Shown here: one piece after another, positions 1 through 9,822 of the stretch
Layout: each line of letters opens with the position of its first letter
Numbering within the stretch: position 1 is the stretch's first letter
From: Paraglomus occultum
Taxonomy: Eukaryota > Glomeromycota > Glomeromycetes > Paraglomerales > Paraglomeraceae
DNA: 23,165 bases
Assembly: GCA_910592205.1 (NCBI GenBank)
Contig: CAJVPJ010000511.1
Location: forward strand, 1 to 23,165
Reading direction: 5' to 3'
The notes under the pieces: generated by a model
What the model was told of the DNA's origin: nothing
What the model saw: only the letters and a program-made list of their open reading frames with translations
Database searches by the model: none
Position numbers and translations under genes: made by a program

Positions 1-547
1 CTCGTTCCCTTTTTGCAATCTCCATTACGAACTTAACGCGATCTTGTTGGTCATCTAACAACTGTCTTCGTAGTGCTTCATTTTCTGATATTAATCGTCT
101 ATTAAGGTTCTCCAACTCGTCAATTCTTTTCACAAGCGTTTCATGCGTTGGATCCGGCAAATATACTTGAGCTCCAAAATCGGAAAAACTTTTTTCGGAG
201 AGATCACGATCATCAATGAGTTTTCTTCTTTTTCTCTCTATTTCTTCTGTATTTAAAAGACTTGAATTATCCTGTTTAGCCAATTGTTCAATAAAACACT
301 TTCTGGCGATAATATGGTTGTAGTGCTTTTCGCATAAAGAGTAATTCTCTAGAGAATCAAGCAATAAATCTAACGCAGGAAAATACTTAGCCATTTCCGT
401 TAGTTTCCTCACTGCAGCAGTAGCTGATGCATGTCTCCATCGTTGATTCTCTTTAGTTTCACATTGCATTAATTGGCTATCATGATATTCCTTCGAAAGA
501 GAGTTGAATATACAATGTAGGGCTTTTGCTTCTAATTTCGAACTCAT
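1..547 (-). CDS. Hypothetical protein, 5' part (runs off window)
   Basis: Open minus-strand frame of 182 codons from an ATG at 547-545 (protein starts MSSKLEAKALHC) to the window edge with no stop. The N-terminal half has evenly spaced Cys/His/Trp residues (a run reading NYSLCEKHYN near residues 70-80). After a Lys/Arg-rich patch (IERKRRKL, about residues 105-112) comes a charged Leu-heptad stretch (RIDELENLNRRLISENEALR, about 140-160) that should form a coiled coil. I do not recognise a characterised domain. From memory, proteins with this CEKHYN-like motif followed by a coiled coil are common lineage-expanded hypothetical proteins in Glomeromycotina; that is an impression, not a search result. 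The frame is clean, so this copy may be intact, with its 3' part outside the window. Function unknown. Confidence 0.6.
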   Translation of the reverse strand, partial: MSSKLEAKALHCIFNSLSKEYHDSQLMQCETKENQRWRHASATAAVRKLTEMAKYFPALDLLLDSLENYSLCEKHYNHIIARKCFIEQLAKQDNSSLLNTEEIERKRRKLIDDRDLSEKSFSDFGAQVYLPDPTHETLVKRIDELENLNRRLISENEALRRQLLDDQQDRVKFVMEIAKRER

Positions 548-671
548 TATAACAGTCGTTGTGTAACAAAGCGTAAATCTAAAACGTGAATAGAGAAGAA
601 ACTACTTTGCAAGGTTGCGTGGATCGCGGTGGATTATGAAGCTATAGACTCGTAAGAGTGTATTCTGACTT

Positions 672-860
672 TTAGTTTTGATTCTTATGCAGTGCTAGAT
701 TGATAAAAGCATCATCAAATTCTCTGCATTTAAACCAATCAGATTTCAAGATTCTCTCTGAATATTCTAGAATTGATCTGCAAATTTCGAAAAACTCCTG
801 ACTGTAGTACCCGGGGTACTCGTGTGTGGGGGGGGTACATCGTACGGATGGGGGGTACAT
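672..860 (-). pseudogene. Possible coding remnant (low confidence)
   Basis: A 62-codon open stretch whose C-terminal 45 residues look protein-like (for example SILEYSERILKSDWFKCREF, then DDAFINLA) but whose first 15 codons run through a G-rich low-complexity tract containing two copies of GGGGGGTACAT. No family is recognised. It could be the last exon of a broken gene or chance. Apart from this, 548-1035 shows only AT-rich sequence with no further gene, RNA or array. Confidence 0.2.
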
Positions 861-1035
861 ATCTCGATTCGTTTCTTTAAACTCCTATTGGTTGATGAAT
901 CAATTGTATATTAATATTATAATTAAACGCGCATTATTAGATACCACTAATACTGTATAGTATACAAAGAACTTCGAAATTAAACTTCAATTGCGATTCA
1001 TATTATTTATCTACTCATCATAAGTCTCATGTCTT

Positions 1036-1275
1036 AGTTTAGTATATGATGAATGGATGGCTAATACTATTCATCAATTAACACCTGCTGGGCGTATACG
1101 AAAACCATCCTATGCTACTCTTGCTCAATGGATAAGAGATTCATGGGAGAAGTTGATATTCATTGGATTGTAAAAGCGTTTAAGTGAAGTAATGAATTTT
1201 GCTAGTATTGACGGTGACGGTGACGGTGAAGAATATGAAGAAGTCGGAGGCAGTAATGTTTGGTCACTTTGTTAA
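1036..1275 (+). pseudogene. Decayed pogo-like DDE transposase, C-terminal remnant
   Basis: One frame reads YDEWMANTIHQLTPAGRIRK then PSYATLAQWIRDSWEK. After a one-base shift near 1152 the reading continues VDIHWIVKAFK, followed by stops, and then an acidic tail encoded by GACGGT repeats (DGDGDGEEYEE). The order (Y-D-x-W-M, a short linker, a W-x-x-x-x-W block, the V-x-x-A/S-F-K-x-C-G-like block and an acidic tail) resembles the C-terminal end of pogo/Tigger-type transposases, which are abundant in Glomeromycotina. Only the last 60-70 residues remain, with at least one frameshift and several stops, so the copy is dead. The catalytic DDE residues would lie upstream and are not visible. Confidence 0.55.
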
Positions 1276-1488
1276 TATTAATAGATTTAAACGAGTTTAT
1301 ACTTAGGTCCAGTAGTCACTGGTAGCGTGTTAGTAACAGTGGAAGGACTTTTATAGGAATTGGAATTTTATTTGCTGAAGCGCTGCTGTATTATTTGAGT
1401 ATTGAAGAGTAATAAAAATTACTATTAATCTGTAATATGAGTCGACTATTTCATTTTGGGCAAAACTGCTAAGCATGGTTACATTTTT

Positions 1489-1639
1489 CCCAGCATCGCC
1501 ATCAAAAATCTACGGACACGTGATTATTTATATATGTAAGATTTGAGTTTAACATAAATTTAGTACAAATTTAAATTTTGCTTCTATAATTTCACCCACT
1601 GCAGTCATGTGTCCGTAGATTTTTGATGGTGATCCTGGG
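1489..1639. mobile_element. MITE-like element with 35-bp terminal inverted repeats
   Basis: The left arm (1489-1523, starting CCCAGCATCGCCATC) and the reverse complement of the right arm (1605-1639) match at 32 of 35 positions. They enclose about 80 bp of very AT-rich DNA with no open frame. Total length is 151 bp, so it is non-autonomous. No clean target-site duplication is visible; a TA lies right of the right arm and another lies a few bases outside the left arm, so the exact ends are uncertain. The right end is 42 bp from the LSG1 start codon, so the element sits in the LSG1 promoter or 5' UTR. A pogo-like transposase relic lies about 200 bp upstream, but nothing shows that the two are related. 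Confidence 0.7.
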
Positions 1640-1681
1640 GTAGTTGAACCGTTCACAACATTTTATTTTACTGCCAAATCA

Positions 1682-4276
1682 ATGACAAAATCCAAGAAAA
1701 ACTCGGGCCTCGGAAGAGCTATCATTCGCGACCGTTTTAAAAATGGCACTCGTCCACGTGATGGAGATACGACTTTGGTATTTCTGTCATTAGACTTGTT
1801 AATTTTCTTAAACAGAATGCTCATTCCAACATAGCATACCACAGACCTGAACGATGGATCAAGCTGGACTCGATTACAATCAGTCACTCAACAGAGAGAT
1901 CTTGATGAATTCTTGGATACGGCCCAATTAGCTGGACATTCGTTTGCTGCCGGTATATAGCATGCGTCAACCGAAGGCGAACCTGTAATTATTGTATTAA
2001 TTGTCTTCAGTATCGACTCAATTTTAGAACGCCAGAACGTTAAAATAGTCACAAATGCATATCAAAACCCGTTTCTCTTAACTACTGATAAGGAGAAAGA
2101 AGTTATTACGAGGCATGAGGAGAACAGAGACAAACTAACAATACCGAGAAGGTAGTAAAATGTTTGCAAAATTAATACAAACGAAAGGAATAATTCACTT
2201 ATACATATTGTCAGGCCGAAATGGACCAAGTCCACAACGCCGGAACAGCTAGAGATTGACGAAAGGGAAGCATTTCTGAATTGGCGAAGAGGTCTAGCGT
2301 AGTAAGTCTTATTATTATTTAAATTTTTGAAGCGTCCGTCTTTTTTTTTTGCTTTCAACATAATAGTTGACGATTTGGCGACTTTTGACCTGGACATTAC
2401 AGTCTACAAGAAATGGAAGACTTTCTTCTTACTCCATTTGAGCGAAATATTGAAGTATGGCGTCAATTATGGAGAGTGATTGAACGATCAGACTTGGTCG
2501 TTCAAATAGTCGATGCGCGAAATCCATTATTTTTCAGATCAAGTGATTTGGAAAGATACGTGAACGAAGTCGACGAGAAAAAGAAGAATTTATTACTAAT
2601 CAACAAAGCCGACTTGTTAACTGCTGAACAGAGGTAGCGTAGATTTTATTAAGAGAACATTTATTGTGGCGTAAGCTGGAATTTTCACTTGATATTTTTA
2701 GACGAATATGGGCTGATTACCTCGATTCACAAGGAATAAGATATACATTCTTTTCGGCATTAATGGCAAAAGAGAAGTTAAATGATGAACAGGAACAGGA
2801 ACAGGAACAGGAACAGGAACAGGAACAGGAGCAGGAACAGGAGCGGGAACAGGAGCAGGAACAGGAGCAGGAACAGGAGCAGGAACAGGAGCAGGAACAG
2901 GAGCAGGAACAGGAGCAGCAGGAACAGGAGCAGGAACAAGAGCAGCCAACGCCATTACAAAAAGAAGTTCATATCTGCGACACTTCTGATCTGATTCTTT
3001 TATTGTCATCTGAAGTCAAAGATTTTTTAAGTGCGTAATTTTCAATCAAATTGACTTGTCATAATTCAAAAATATTTTCCAGCACATCTTTCGCCAGTAA
3101 AAGTTGCTAACGTTATTATTGAATATTTGTCATCTGTCTGGATATTCATTTACTAACGTTTTTATTGACTATGACCGATTAAAGTCAATTCACAGAAGGC
3201 GACAATAGGTCTAGTTGGTTATCCTAACGTTGGAAAATCTTCCACGATCAACTCACTTCTTGGTGAGAAACGAGTCTCAATTTCCGCAACACCTGGGAAA
3301 ACCAAGCATTTTCAAACCATTCACCTGACGCCGTCTCTTGTTCTTTGCGACTGTCCCGGGTTGGTATTCCCCAATTTTGCCACCACCAATGCTGAAATGG
3401 TTTGTAATGGTGTCCTACCGATTGATCAGATGAGGGAACATACTGGACCAGTCGCGTTGGTTGCAAGGAGAATACCAAAGGAAATATTACAAGCTATATA
3501 TGGGATAACAATAAAGACGAGGAGTGAAGAGGAGGGTGGAGACAATATACCGACTGCTGAAGAATTATTAAGTGCATATGCCGGTAAATTACTAAACCTT
3601 TAGGTCAAACTAGATAATCATATGCTTCAAAGAATGAGATAATAACATGATGATGCACTGTAGTTGCAAGGGGATTAACAACTTCTGGATATGGAGCTCC
3701 GGATGAGCCACGGGCGGCACGCTATATTTTAAAGGATTATGTGAATGTATGCACTTTATCTATTAAGTTTGTTTTGTTTGGTGCTCTTTTTGTTGATTGT
3801 GCTTTTTTTTTATTACTTTTTTTTTCCCTTGAATTAAATTTGGCAATGCGCTTTACCAGGGCAAACTTCCGTACTGTCACCCACCTCCGATAGATATAAC
3901 ACCAGAGGAATTTAATAGCAAGCTTCATGATCCTAGACTATATTTCAAATCTCGGAAGGACACTACAGTTCAGCAATCTGAATCTACAGTCAATTCTGTT
4001 AGCACAAGCACGCTTGATCAAACGAGTGATAAAGTAAAGGCTATAGATAAGAGCTTTTTTAGTACAACGACGGCTGGAGCGCATGCGACAGGGCGTAATT
4101 TTGGGCAAAGAGAATTCACCAGAGCTGACGCGTATCCTATATACGGAAGAATCGCAAACGATGGAAATGTCTTGACGGATACGGCACAAGCACCAACAGC
4201 AAAGAATCTGGGGAAAAGGCATCACAAGAAGGGGAAAGGTGGTAAAAATAGGAAGGAAAATCCTTATGGTGTTTAA
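1682..4276 (+). CDS. LSG1: Large subunit GTPase 1 (60S ribosome export/maturation)
   Basis: Exons 1682-1777, 1835-1952, 2028-2151, 2215-2298, 2403-2633, 2702-3030, 3083-3096, 3196-3583, 3664-3746 and 3860-4276 join to 628 codons (627 aa; the yeast and human proteins are of similar length). The order is that of a circularly permuted GTPase: N-terminal SGLGRAIIRDRF, then LTPFERNIEVWRQLWRVIER (about 150-170), G4 NKAD (208-211), a G5-like SAL (236-238), P-loop GYPNVGKSS (340-348), TPGKTKHFQT (364-373) and G3 DCPG (384-387). The C-terminus is a basic Lys/Gly-rich tail. In the family, Lsg1 acts in the cytoplasm to release the export adaptor Nmd3 from pre-60S subunits. Oddities: a 53-residue Glu/Gln tract (247-299) between G5 and the P-loop, and a 14-nt microexon. 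The start follows the MITE-like element by 42 bp. Family identity is certain; the exon edges are inferred by hand. Confidence 0.95.
2787..2945 (+). repeat. GAACAG-type hexanucleotide repeat coding for Glu-Gln
   Basis: About 26 tandem units of GAACAG/GAGCAG lie inside LSG1 exon 6 and encode 53 residues, almost all alternating Glu and Gln, with one Glu-Arg step and one extra Gln that shifts the register (QQ). The first five or so units are pure GAACAG; later units alternate GAACAG and GAGCAG, a higher-order 12-bp repeat, as expected from slippage followed by unit duplication. The tract is in frame with conserved LSG1 sequence on both sides. The antisense and +1 frames are also open (Pro-Val-Pro-Ala and Asn-Arg repeats), but this follows from the repeat itself. 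Confidence 0.95.
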
Positions 4277-4315
4277 TTTATTATTATTGCTCTTGGACTT
4301 TTAACGTTATCGTCA

Positions 4316-4915
4316 ATGAACAACGCGTGTGTTCTTATTGACAAAAATCAGAATAATAACGATCGAGAATGTTACGATTTTCCTTGGACATTGTCATGAA
4401 ATAGCGATCGCGTGTTATCCGGTACCAATCAGGCTTTTAGTTGGATAATTTCTGACCGTTTACAGACTAAAAAGTAAGGGTACTGTTTGTTTGTCATTAA
4501 AATTGATATCTTAACGCTTAGGCCTTTGGAAACAAATTGACAAACTGTTGAAAGAGACAAGAAAGCCCTCTAATAACGAATCAATTATAACGCAAAAAGA
4601 GGATAAGTCCATCAAACCAATAAAAGTCATTACAACTAATCCATATTGATAAATGAAATTTAGTGAATTTTCCGCACAACCTTCACATAAAAATCAATTT
4701 CGTACGTGGATGTTCATTAGATGGCAAACATTGTCTGCAGTTTTATGTTCTCTGTTGGCATCATCATATTATAATTTGGTAATTTACAAGAATAATTGCA
4801 TGTTCAGTCCTATACAAGAGGTCTGTTGGACTCTCCAACTCAACAAACTGCAACCAAAGAAAAGAACACAGAATTATTGCTGCTCGATCATAGCAAGACT
4901 GCTCGGTTAAATTAA
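4316..4915 (+). pseudogene. Unresolved small spliced gene or its relic
   Basis: Between LSG1 and the convergent USP gene are coding-like pieces with compatible splice phases. A possible first exon starts at 4316 (MNNACVLIDKNQ). An 8-nt exon may end at the donor near 4475. An exon at 4522-4625 reads SLWKQIDKLLKETRKPSNN onward. A hydrophobic piece at 4721-4778 reads MANIVCSFMFSVGIIIL and would span a membrane, but TAA follows it. A last piece at 4821-4915 reads LLDSPTQQTATKEKNTELLL and stops 64 bp from the USP stop. Joined, these would encode a small single-pass membrane protein with one in-frame TAA. I do not recognise a family. It may be a real small gene that I splice wrongly, or a degenerating one. 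Confidence 0.3.
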
Positions 4916-4979
4916 GCTATCGTTTGGTATAATCCTCCCCTAACCACCCTTAGCATTAAACTTTACATAGAATAATATG

Positions 4980-7900
4980 TTAATAAAATGAACGAGGTCT
5001 ATTTAAAGAGTCCGAGTATCTATCTGCTGGCTGAGGAGGGTAATACGGCTGAGAATATAAATCCAGCACAGCTAGATTAAATTGCCGCTTTGCGTTAGTA
5101 ATATTATTACAAAATCAAGACAATGTTATAATTATATCTCCTCACCTCGAACACATATCGGACCTCCGCCGTATATTCGATAAAAATAACGCCAGACACG
5201 CTCGTTTACTCCACGATAATGAACGCCTGAAGAAGTAAAGAAAAAGGTCTAGAAACTATCTTTGCCATATTGTTTATAACACGAGATTATTATTCTTACT
5301 TCTTTGCATATGGAGCTTGGGTGTGCCGTTCGCATTCAAGAATCTCGTATTATCAATCGGACCAGGTATCGGACCTATAATTAAACACAGAAATTGCAAA
5401 AATGAACGTTGTCAAGTAGAATTCATTGTACGCCGTATAACAGCCAGTGAATGAAAAATATGGTTTGAAATGCCACACGGAAATGTATTCCTGAGATTAA
5501 ACTATATCGAAATCATGGATACGCTTTGCAATGCCTTACCTCCTGCTTTAAATGCGTGCCAGGAAGCTAACCAAGTCGAACTTATTAAAAACCAATATTC
5601 ACCCGGTCCAATTTCATTTGTATCGATAGATGCAATATCCATCTGTTCACGTTTGCGCCGCTCATCGATTAACATCGCTTCTTGCTAAAAAACTAGTGTT
5701 ACATGCCAGTCGCAGCGCCTTATTAAACGCGGTAAATGTCTAATCTACCTACCTCACACACCAGACATCCAGCTTGTAAGTTTGCTTCAGTAAACGATGG
5801 ACTACCATCATGTCCGTAATACGTTACAAATCTGTCGTACACTTTCTCTGGTATTCGCACTACCAAGTTAAGAGGATTTGGGTACTTCAACAAATTGATA
5901 GCTGTAACAAATATTGTAAGTTAATAATTTTTTCGTCTAAGTTAATCAATTTAATAACGAAATTCGTTACCTCCATGTTCACATATAAAGTCATAGTTGG
6001 TTATAGGTCCAGGCTATCGCAGAAAAGACCATTTAGCATTTGCTATTATACTTCTCAATACTCTCATTTTGACAATACAAATAACATGTTTGTCTACATA
6101 CAGCTTCTAAGAATCGCCACCTATTAAACCAAAGCCGTGAAATGAGACGTGATTGACCATAGCCGCTCTATAAAAATGTTCCATTTTACAACTGCTGCCA
6201 CAATGAGAAACACCACGTATATGATGAGATTCTATACCTCTTTTTCTATTTGCGTAAGTACATCATCTCTTTCTGCTTGCTTCTCTAGACTCTTTTTCTG
6301 ATAAAACAGTACATACGCCTCTACTTTTGCTACTTCAGCAGGTGTCTTCCTTGTTACAAACTGACATAACGTCAATAAGAAATACATATGATCTTGGATC
6401 ATCTACTCAGTTATACTTACAGTATCATCAAATTCATACCAATTTTTGTCAATGGGATTCTTGGCATATGTAACGTAATGACCAGCTAGTCAATGCACGG
6501 AAATCAATTAATTATTACGAACACTAGCTCAAGCCTTTCAAATAATCTCGACTCACCTCCAAATGCCCCTTTATGATGTATAAGTGCATATAAGTCATAA
6601 ATTGTTGAACCTGCATTTTCCTCGCTTTTTCCCTCATAATCTGCTGGTTCTTTACAAAAAGGTCTCATGTCAAAGTCTTCCATGGGAAATTGTACATAAG
6701 TTCCAATTTTTGAAGAATATTGATCACGACGAAATCTTTTTAGCATTATACAAAGTGTCTACCGAAGAGAATTATAAAAAATTATCAATTATAACGCCAG
6801 ACACTCAAAGTTCAAACTCTAAATTCTGCCTGAAAGCCAAATCTCACGATAGATCCTTACTTCTGGCAGTGATTTTATCCTCAATGTTTTCTGACCATCT
6901 CTTTTCTTGCCACAGCTCTCACATTCATACTGATTGTCTCCCGTCAGTGTCTCAGTGGCAGTAAAGGCGCTCAGGCAGTCTTGTAGCCTGAGTATCTTCC
7001 CTCCTATCCTAAAAAACGGACCCCACATGCTAATAAGCAACAAAAACATCACCAATTCACACACGTACGGCTCCCATTTTCCATGCCTACCCCACAAGTC
7101 CAGTTACAGCACCAAACATTGACCCAAACGCGGATGATGACTCTCCATTCCTTTCTTGGTTCTTTGATTTGAATTTCTTGTCTATCTCAATTAACAACTC
7201 GCATACCCGATCTTCTTTCTCAAAGTCCTTTAAGTTTCAAAGCAAACAGTTCAACTCAGTTACAAAGTTGATACTATCAGAATAATTAACGGGCCCCATA
7301 TGTCTTTTCCTGTTCCCAAATTGCAAATCTTACTTTTTTGCAATGCAAACACCTTATTTTACTTTCCAAGGTACCCTCAAAAACGTCACTTATAATACCC
7401 CGTTTCGTTGTCCCTTGTTTTGAACTATGATTAGCAGCTGATATGGTATGCGAAAGTGAGCCGTTCCCATGACTTTTATGCCCGTTCTCTTTCGCGTGAC
7501 CGGCAGAGAATGTAGTTATAGGTGACGAAGGATAAGGAAGCTCTTCATTCAGGCGGTCTAGAATAAAGCAGAGAAATTCTTGAGAATCCTACACGTACGT
7601 AAAAATAATTAGTGATGAATATACGACGACGATAAGGGTGAAGAAACGTAACAAAAATTAGGTAATATGACATACTTCCTGTCCATAACCTTGAAATCCT
7701 TCAAACGTTCGTTTTATTTCTGTGACCAATTGTATTGGTATGTATATTGGACTATAATTGATCCGAATAAATTAATCGTCACCGGATATAGTATTGTATG
7801 ATATATCTATTCTCAAATTCGTATTACTTAAATGTCCAAGCCTCAAAGACAACAAACTAACCTCACACCTGACCACATTGCCTTAACAAAATTTAAGAAG

Positions 7901-9098
7901 TGGTCTGATAGTTTACATATCGACTGTCTTGATGCTGAGTGCGTGCGCGGTATATATGCATCGCAATAATTAAAGTAATTTGTAAGTGCAGGTCTAGGGG
8001 AGAAATGATGTAAGAAAAATGTAGTAATCGCCAAAAGACGAAATTCAGATCTAACATACTCACGTATTGCTGAGACACTGTAGAGCACTATTCATACTGA
8101 AGGAGGGGATAATTTCGTAAAAACGATTAGTCCGCATAGCGAAAGGTACGTGTAACTCGTATTGATTGAGTATTTTCAGATATCGTATAAAACGTCGAGA
8201 AAGTGATGACATACTAACAGGTGTTTCCCAAGTTCTTCAAGCCTACTAATCCTTCATAGTAATGTTCAACGTCACCAAGATTATTCATCAATCATATAAC
8301 TATAATAATATTGCGTAAATAAAACTTACCAGGAACATCGACAAATGGTTGTTCTGGGGACTTGTTACGCTTCCCTTGCTAATCACGCCAGTGAGCAATG
8401 TTTCGACAACCCATTGCCCAAATCGAATGTGAGTATCGGTTACCAGTTTAAAAATTACAGTTTATTCACTCACCAGACTTCTTATTACTGTTCTCAAATA
8501 TGTTCGTACGTCAGGAGAAAGCAATTCAGAACTATCGAGCGGGTTTAACTCCCTTCCGCACTCGTAGCACCAAATTGTCAATGCCCGCGGGTTGATGTAA
8601 ACAGAATGATAGCCGTTTTCTGTCGAATTCTAATTGAATAACGATTAGCGACGCGAAAAGGCAGTTCACAAGAAAAAGACAACATCGTACAGGTACCTTA
8701 TACATGTCAAAGTGTTTAAGTACGTGTGCGTGCGAGCTGGTATTACATATTATAGCCCGACAATTACTCTGTACAGTTTATGTTAGATTTTGTATGTAAA
8801 AACAGCTGTAATGTGCAATTAAATTGTCAAAATCAACCTTTCATGTCCGCTTACGTGCAAGCAAATCCATAGCCTCGGCATTTTTGTATCGCACAGATCA
8901 CAATGGAGCGAGGCACTGGTAAGTTGTTTCTGGCAAGTGAATTCTGTGGTTAGCTATTAATAGGTTACTGATACTATTCAGTCAGAGTTCTGAACTAAAT
9001 AGTACCTTGAAAGCTGCCGAGTCTATCTTTGCTAACGGTAAGTTGACAGTCAAAAGGTTGTTCACATGATGGCATGGGTTTCGCGCTCTTTGTTCCAT
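4980..9098 (-). CDS. USP20/33: Ubiquitin carboxyl-terminal hydrolase, USP20/USP33 type
   Basis: Twenty-two exons in transcript order: 9098-9006, 8929-8855, 8768-8697, 8629-8474, 8378-8330, 8251-8215, 8096-8064, 7993-7862, 7751-7676, 7588-7334, 7227-7091, 7029-6861, 6758-6557, 6485-6421, 6360-6238, 6167-6102, 6013-5971, 5901-5753, 5684-5540, 5374-5300, 5226-5146 and 5071-4980, giving 774 aa. Domains: N-terminal UBP zinc finger (C9/H11, C41/C44, C54/C59/C64, W100-C101-Y-E-C104); USP Cys box LKNLGNTCYMNSALQCL with catalytic Cys160; DSQEFL; two zinc-ribbon pairs (C321/C324, C408/C411); LKRFR; His box GHYVTYAKN with His498; WYEFDD with Asp515/516. Two DUSP-like domains follow (about 540-640 and 650-765; PGPI and YGGGP motifs). 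This UBP-USP-DUSP-DUSP order is that of vertebrate USP20/USP33, which remove ubiquitin from substrates. The junction between the 7334 and 7227 exons is the least certain. Confidence 0.93.
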
Positions 9099-9822
9099 AG
9101 TGTAAAAAGTGTGCTTTCCAAAATTGTTACGCTCGCATGTCATCCATAGCTATTTGTACCACGTTGATGATAAATAGTCTCACGGTTTTATTGTAACTGA
9201 TTTAGGGTATACATAATAATAATATAAATAGTGATAGATTGCTAATAATAAATGGATATTGTTTTGTGGAGGAATATCCGGACCTAACATGGCAGCGACA
9301 TTCGCGAAGGAGCTGCCGTTGCGGCCAAATTTGCCATTTGAAAACTTCACCAGAAGAGGGTGCTTTCAAGACGTTCTTTCATTGCTGTAATAGTAATAGC
9401 ATCTCCTTTCTATATTGAGAAATGGAATCGATAAAGTCGAAATAATAATACGACGCATGGTTTACGCTGAATGTTGGCGTTGTAACGTACTTGTATCTCA
9501 ACTTCTATTGAATTATGATCGAACAGTGAATACTAGGATTAAAAGATGTCTCAATAGTAACAGAAAGAGCATGTTTGGCATAATTCAAGATAGTTTAATA
9601 GAAAGTTCACTTTGAACGAAGGCAAGAGACATTTAAGATCTTATTATGGTATAAAATACATCTAATTTAGCTGTAAAGCGAACTGATAAATGTCCCTTTG
9701 AACAAATATGAATCTCGATAGGAACAACAATTACTCGTAGCTTCATGTTAAGAAAGGAGTATCTAGTACATCGATCGAGTTTCTGTTCTCCCATACTGTG
9801 ATTTATATATTATCAGTTAAGA
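9099..9822. other. Intergenic: USP upstream region and LSM6 3' region
   Basis: 724 bp between two minus-strand genes, AT-rich. Two open stretches were examined: a 33-codon plus frame at about 9291 (MAATFAKELPLRPN) and a 66-codon plus frame at 9415-9615. Neither shows a recognisable motif, a splice partner or conserved-looking composition, so I call no gene. No tRNA-like cloverleaf, repeat array or element end was seen. Confidence 0.5.

Noticed and set aside
2698-3009. Antisense and +1 open frames of Pro/Val/Ala and Asn/Arg repeats
   Set aside because: They are by-products of the GAACAG array within LSG1. Conserved GTPase sequence on both sides fixes the true frame.
5470-6127. Plus-strand open frames opposite the USP gene
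   Set aside because: The minus strand here encodes the two DUSP-like domains with matching splice phases; the plus frames have no motifs.
6795-6809. A 14-base word (ATAACGCCAGACAC) shared with about 5187-5200
   Set aside because: In 23 kb about one such 14-mer repeat is expected by chance, and one copy is coding while the other is intronic.
6584-7122. Plus-strand open frames of 62 and 126 codons
   Set aside because: They lie opposite the USP zinc ribbon, LKRFR and His-box exons and look like shadows.
7843-8088. Two overlapping minus frames starting with the MLYSVSA and MSQQYVS texts
   Set aside because: They include intron sequence. Only 7862-7993 in the first frame is a true USP exon.
9415-9615. 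66-codon plus-strand open frame
   Set aside because: No start context, motif or splice partner, and AT-driven composition.
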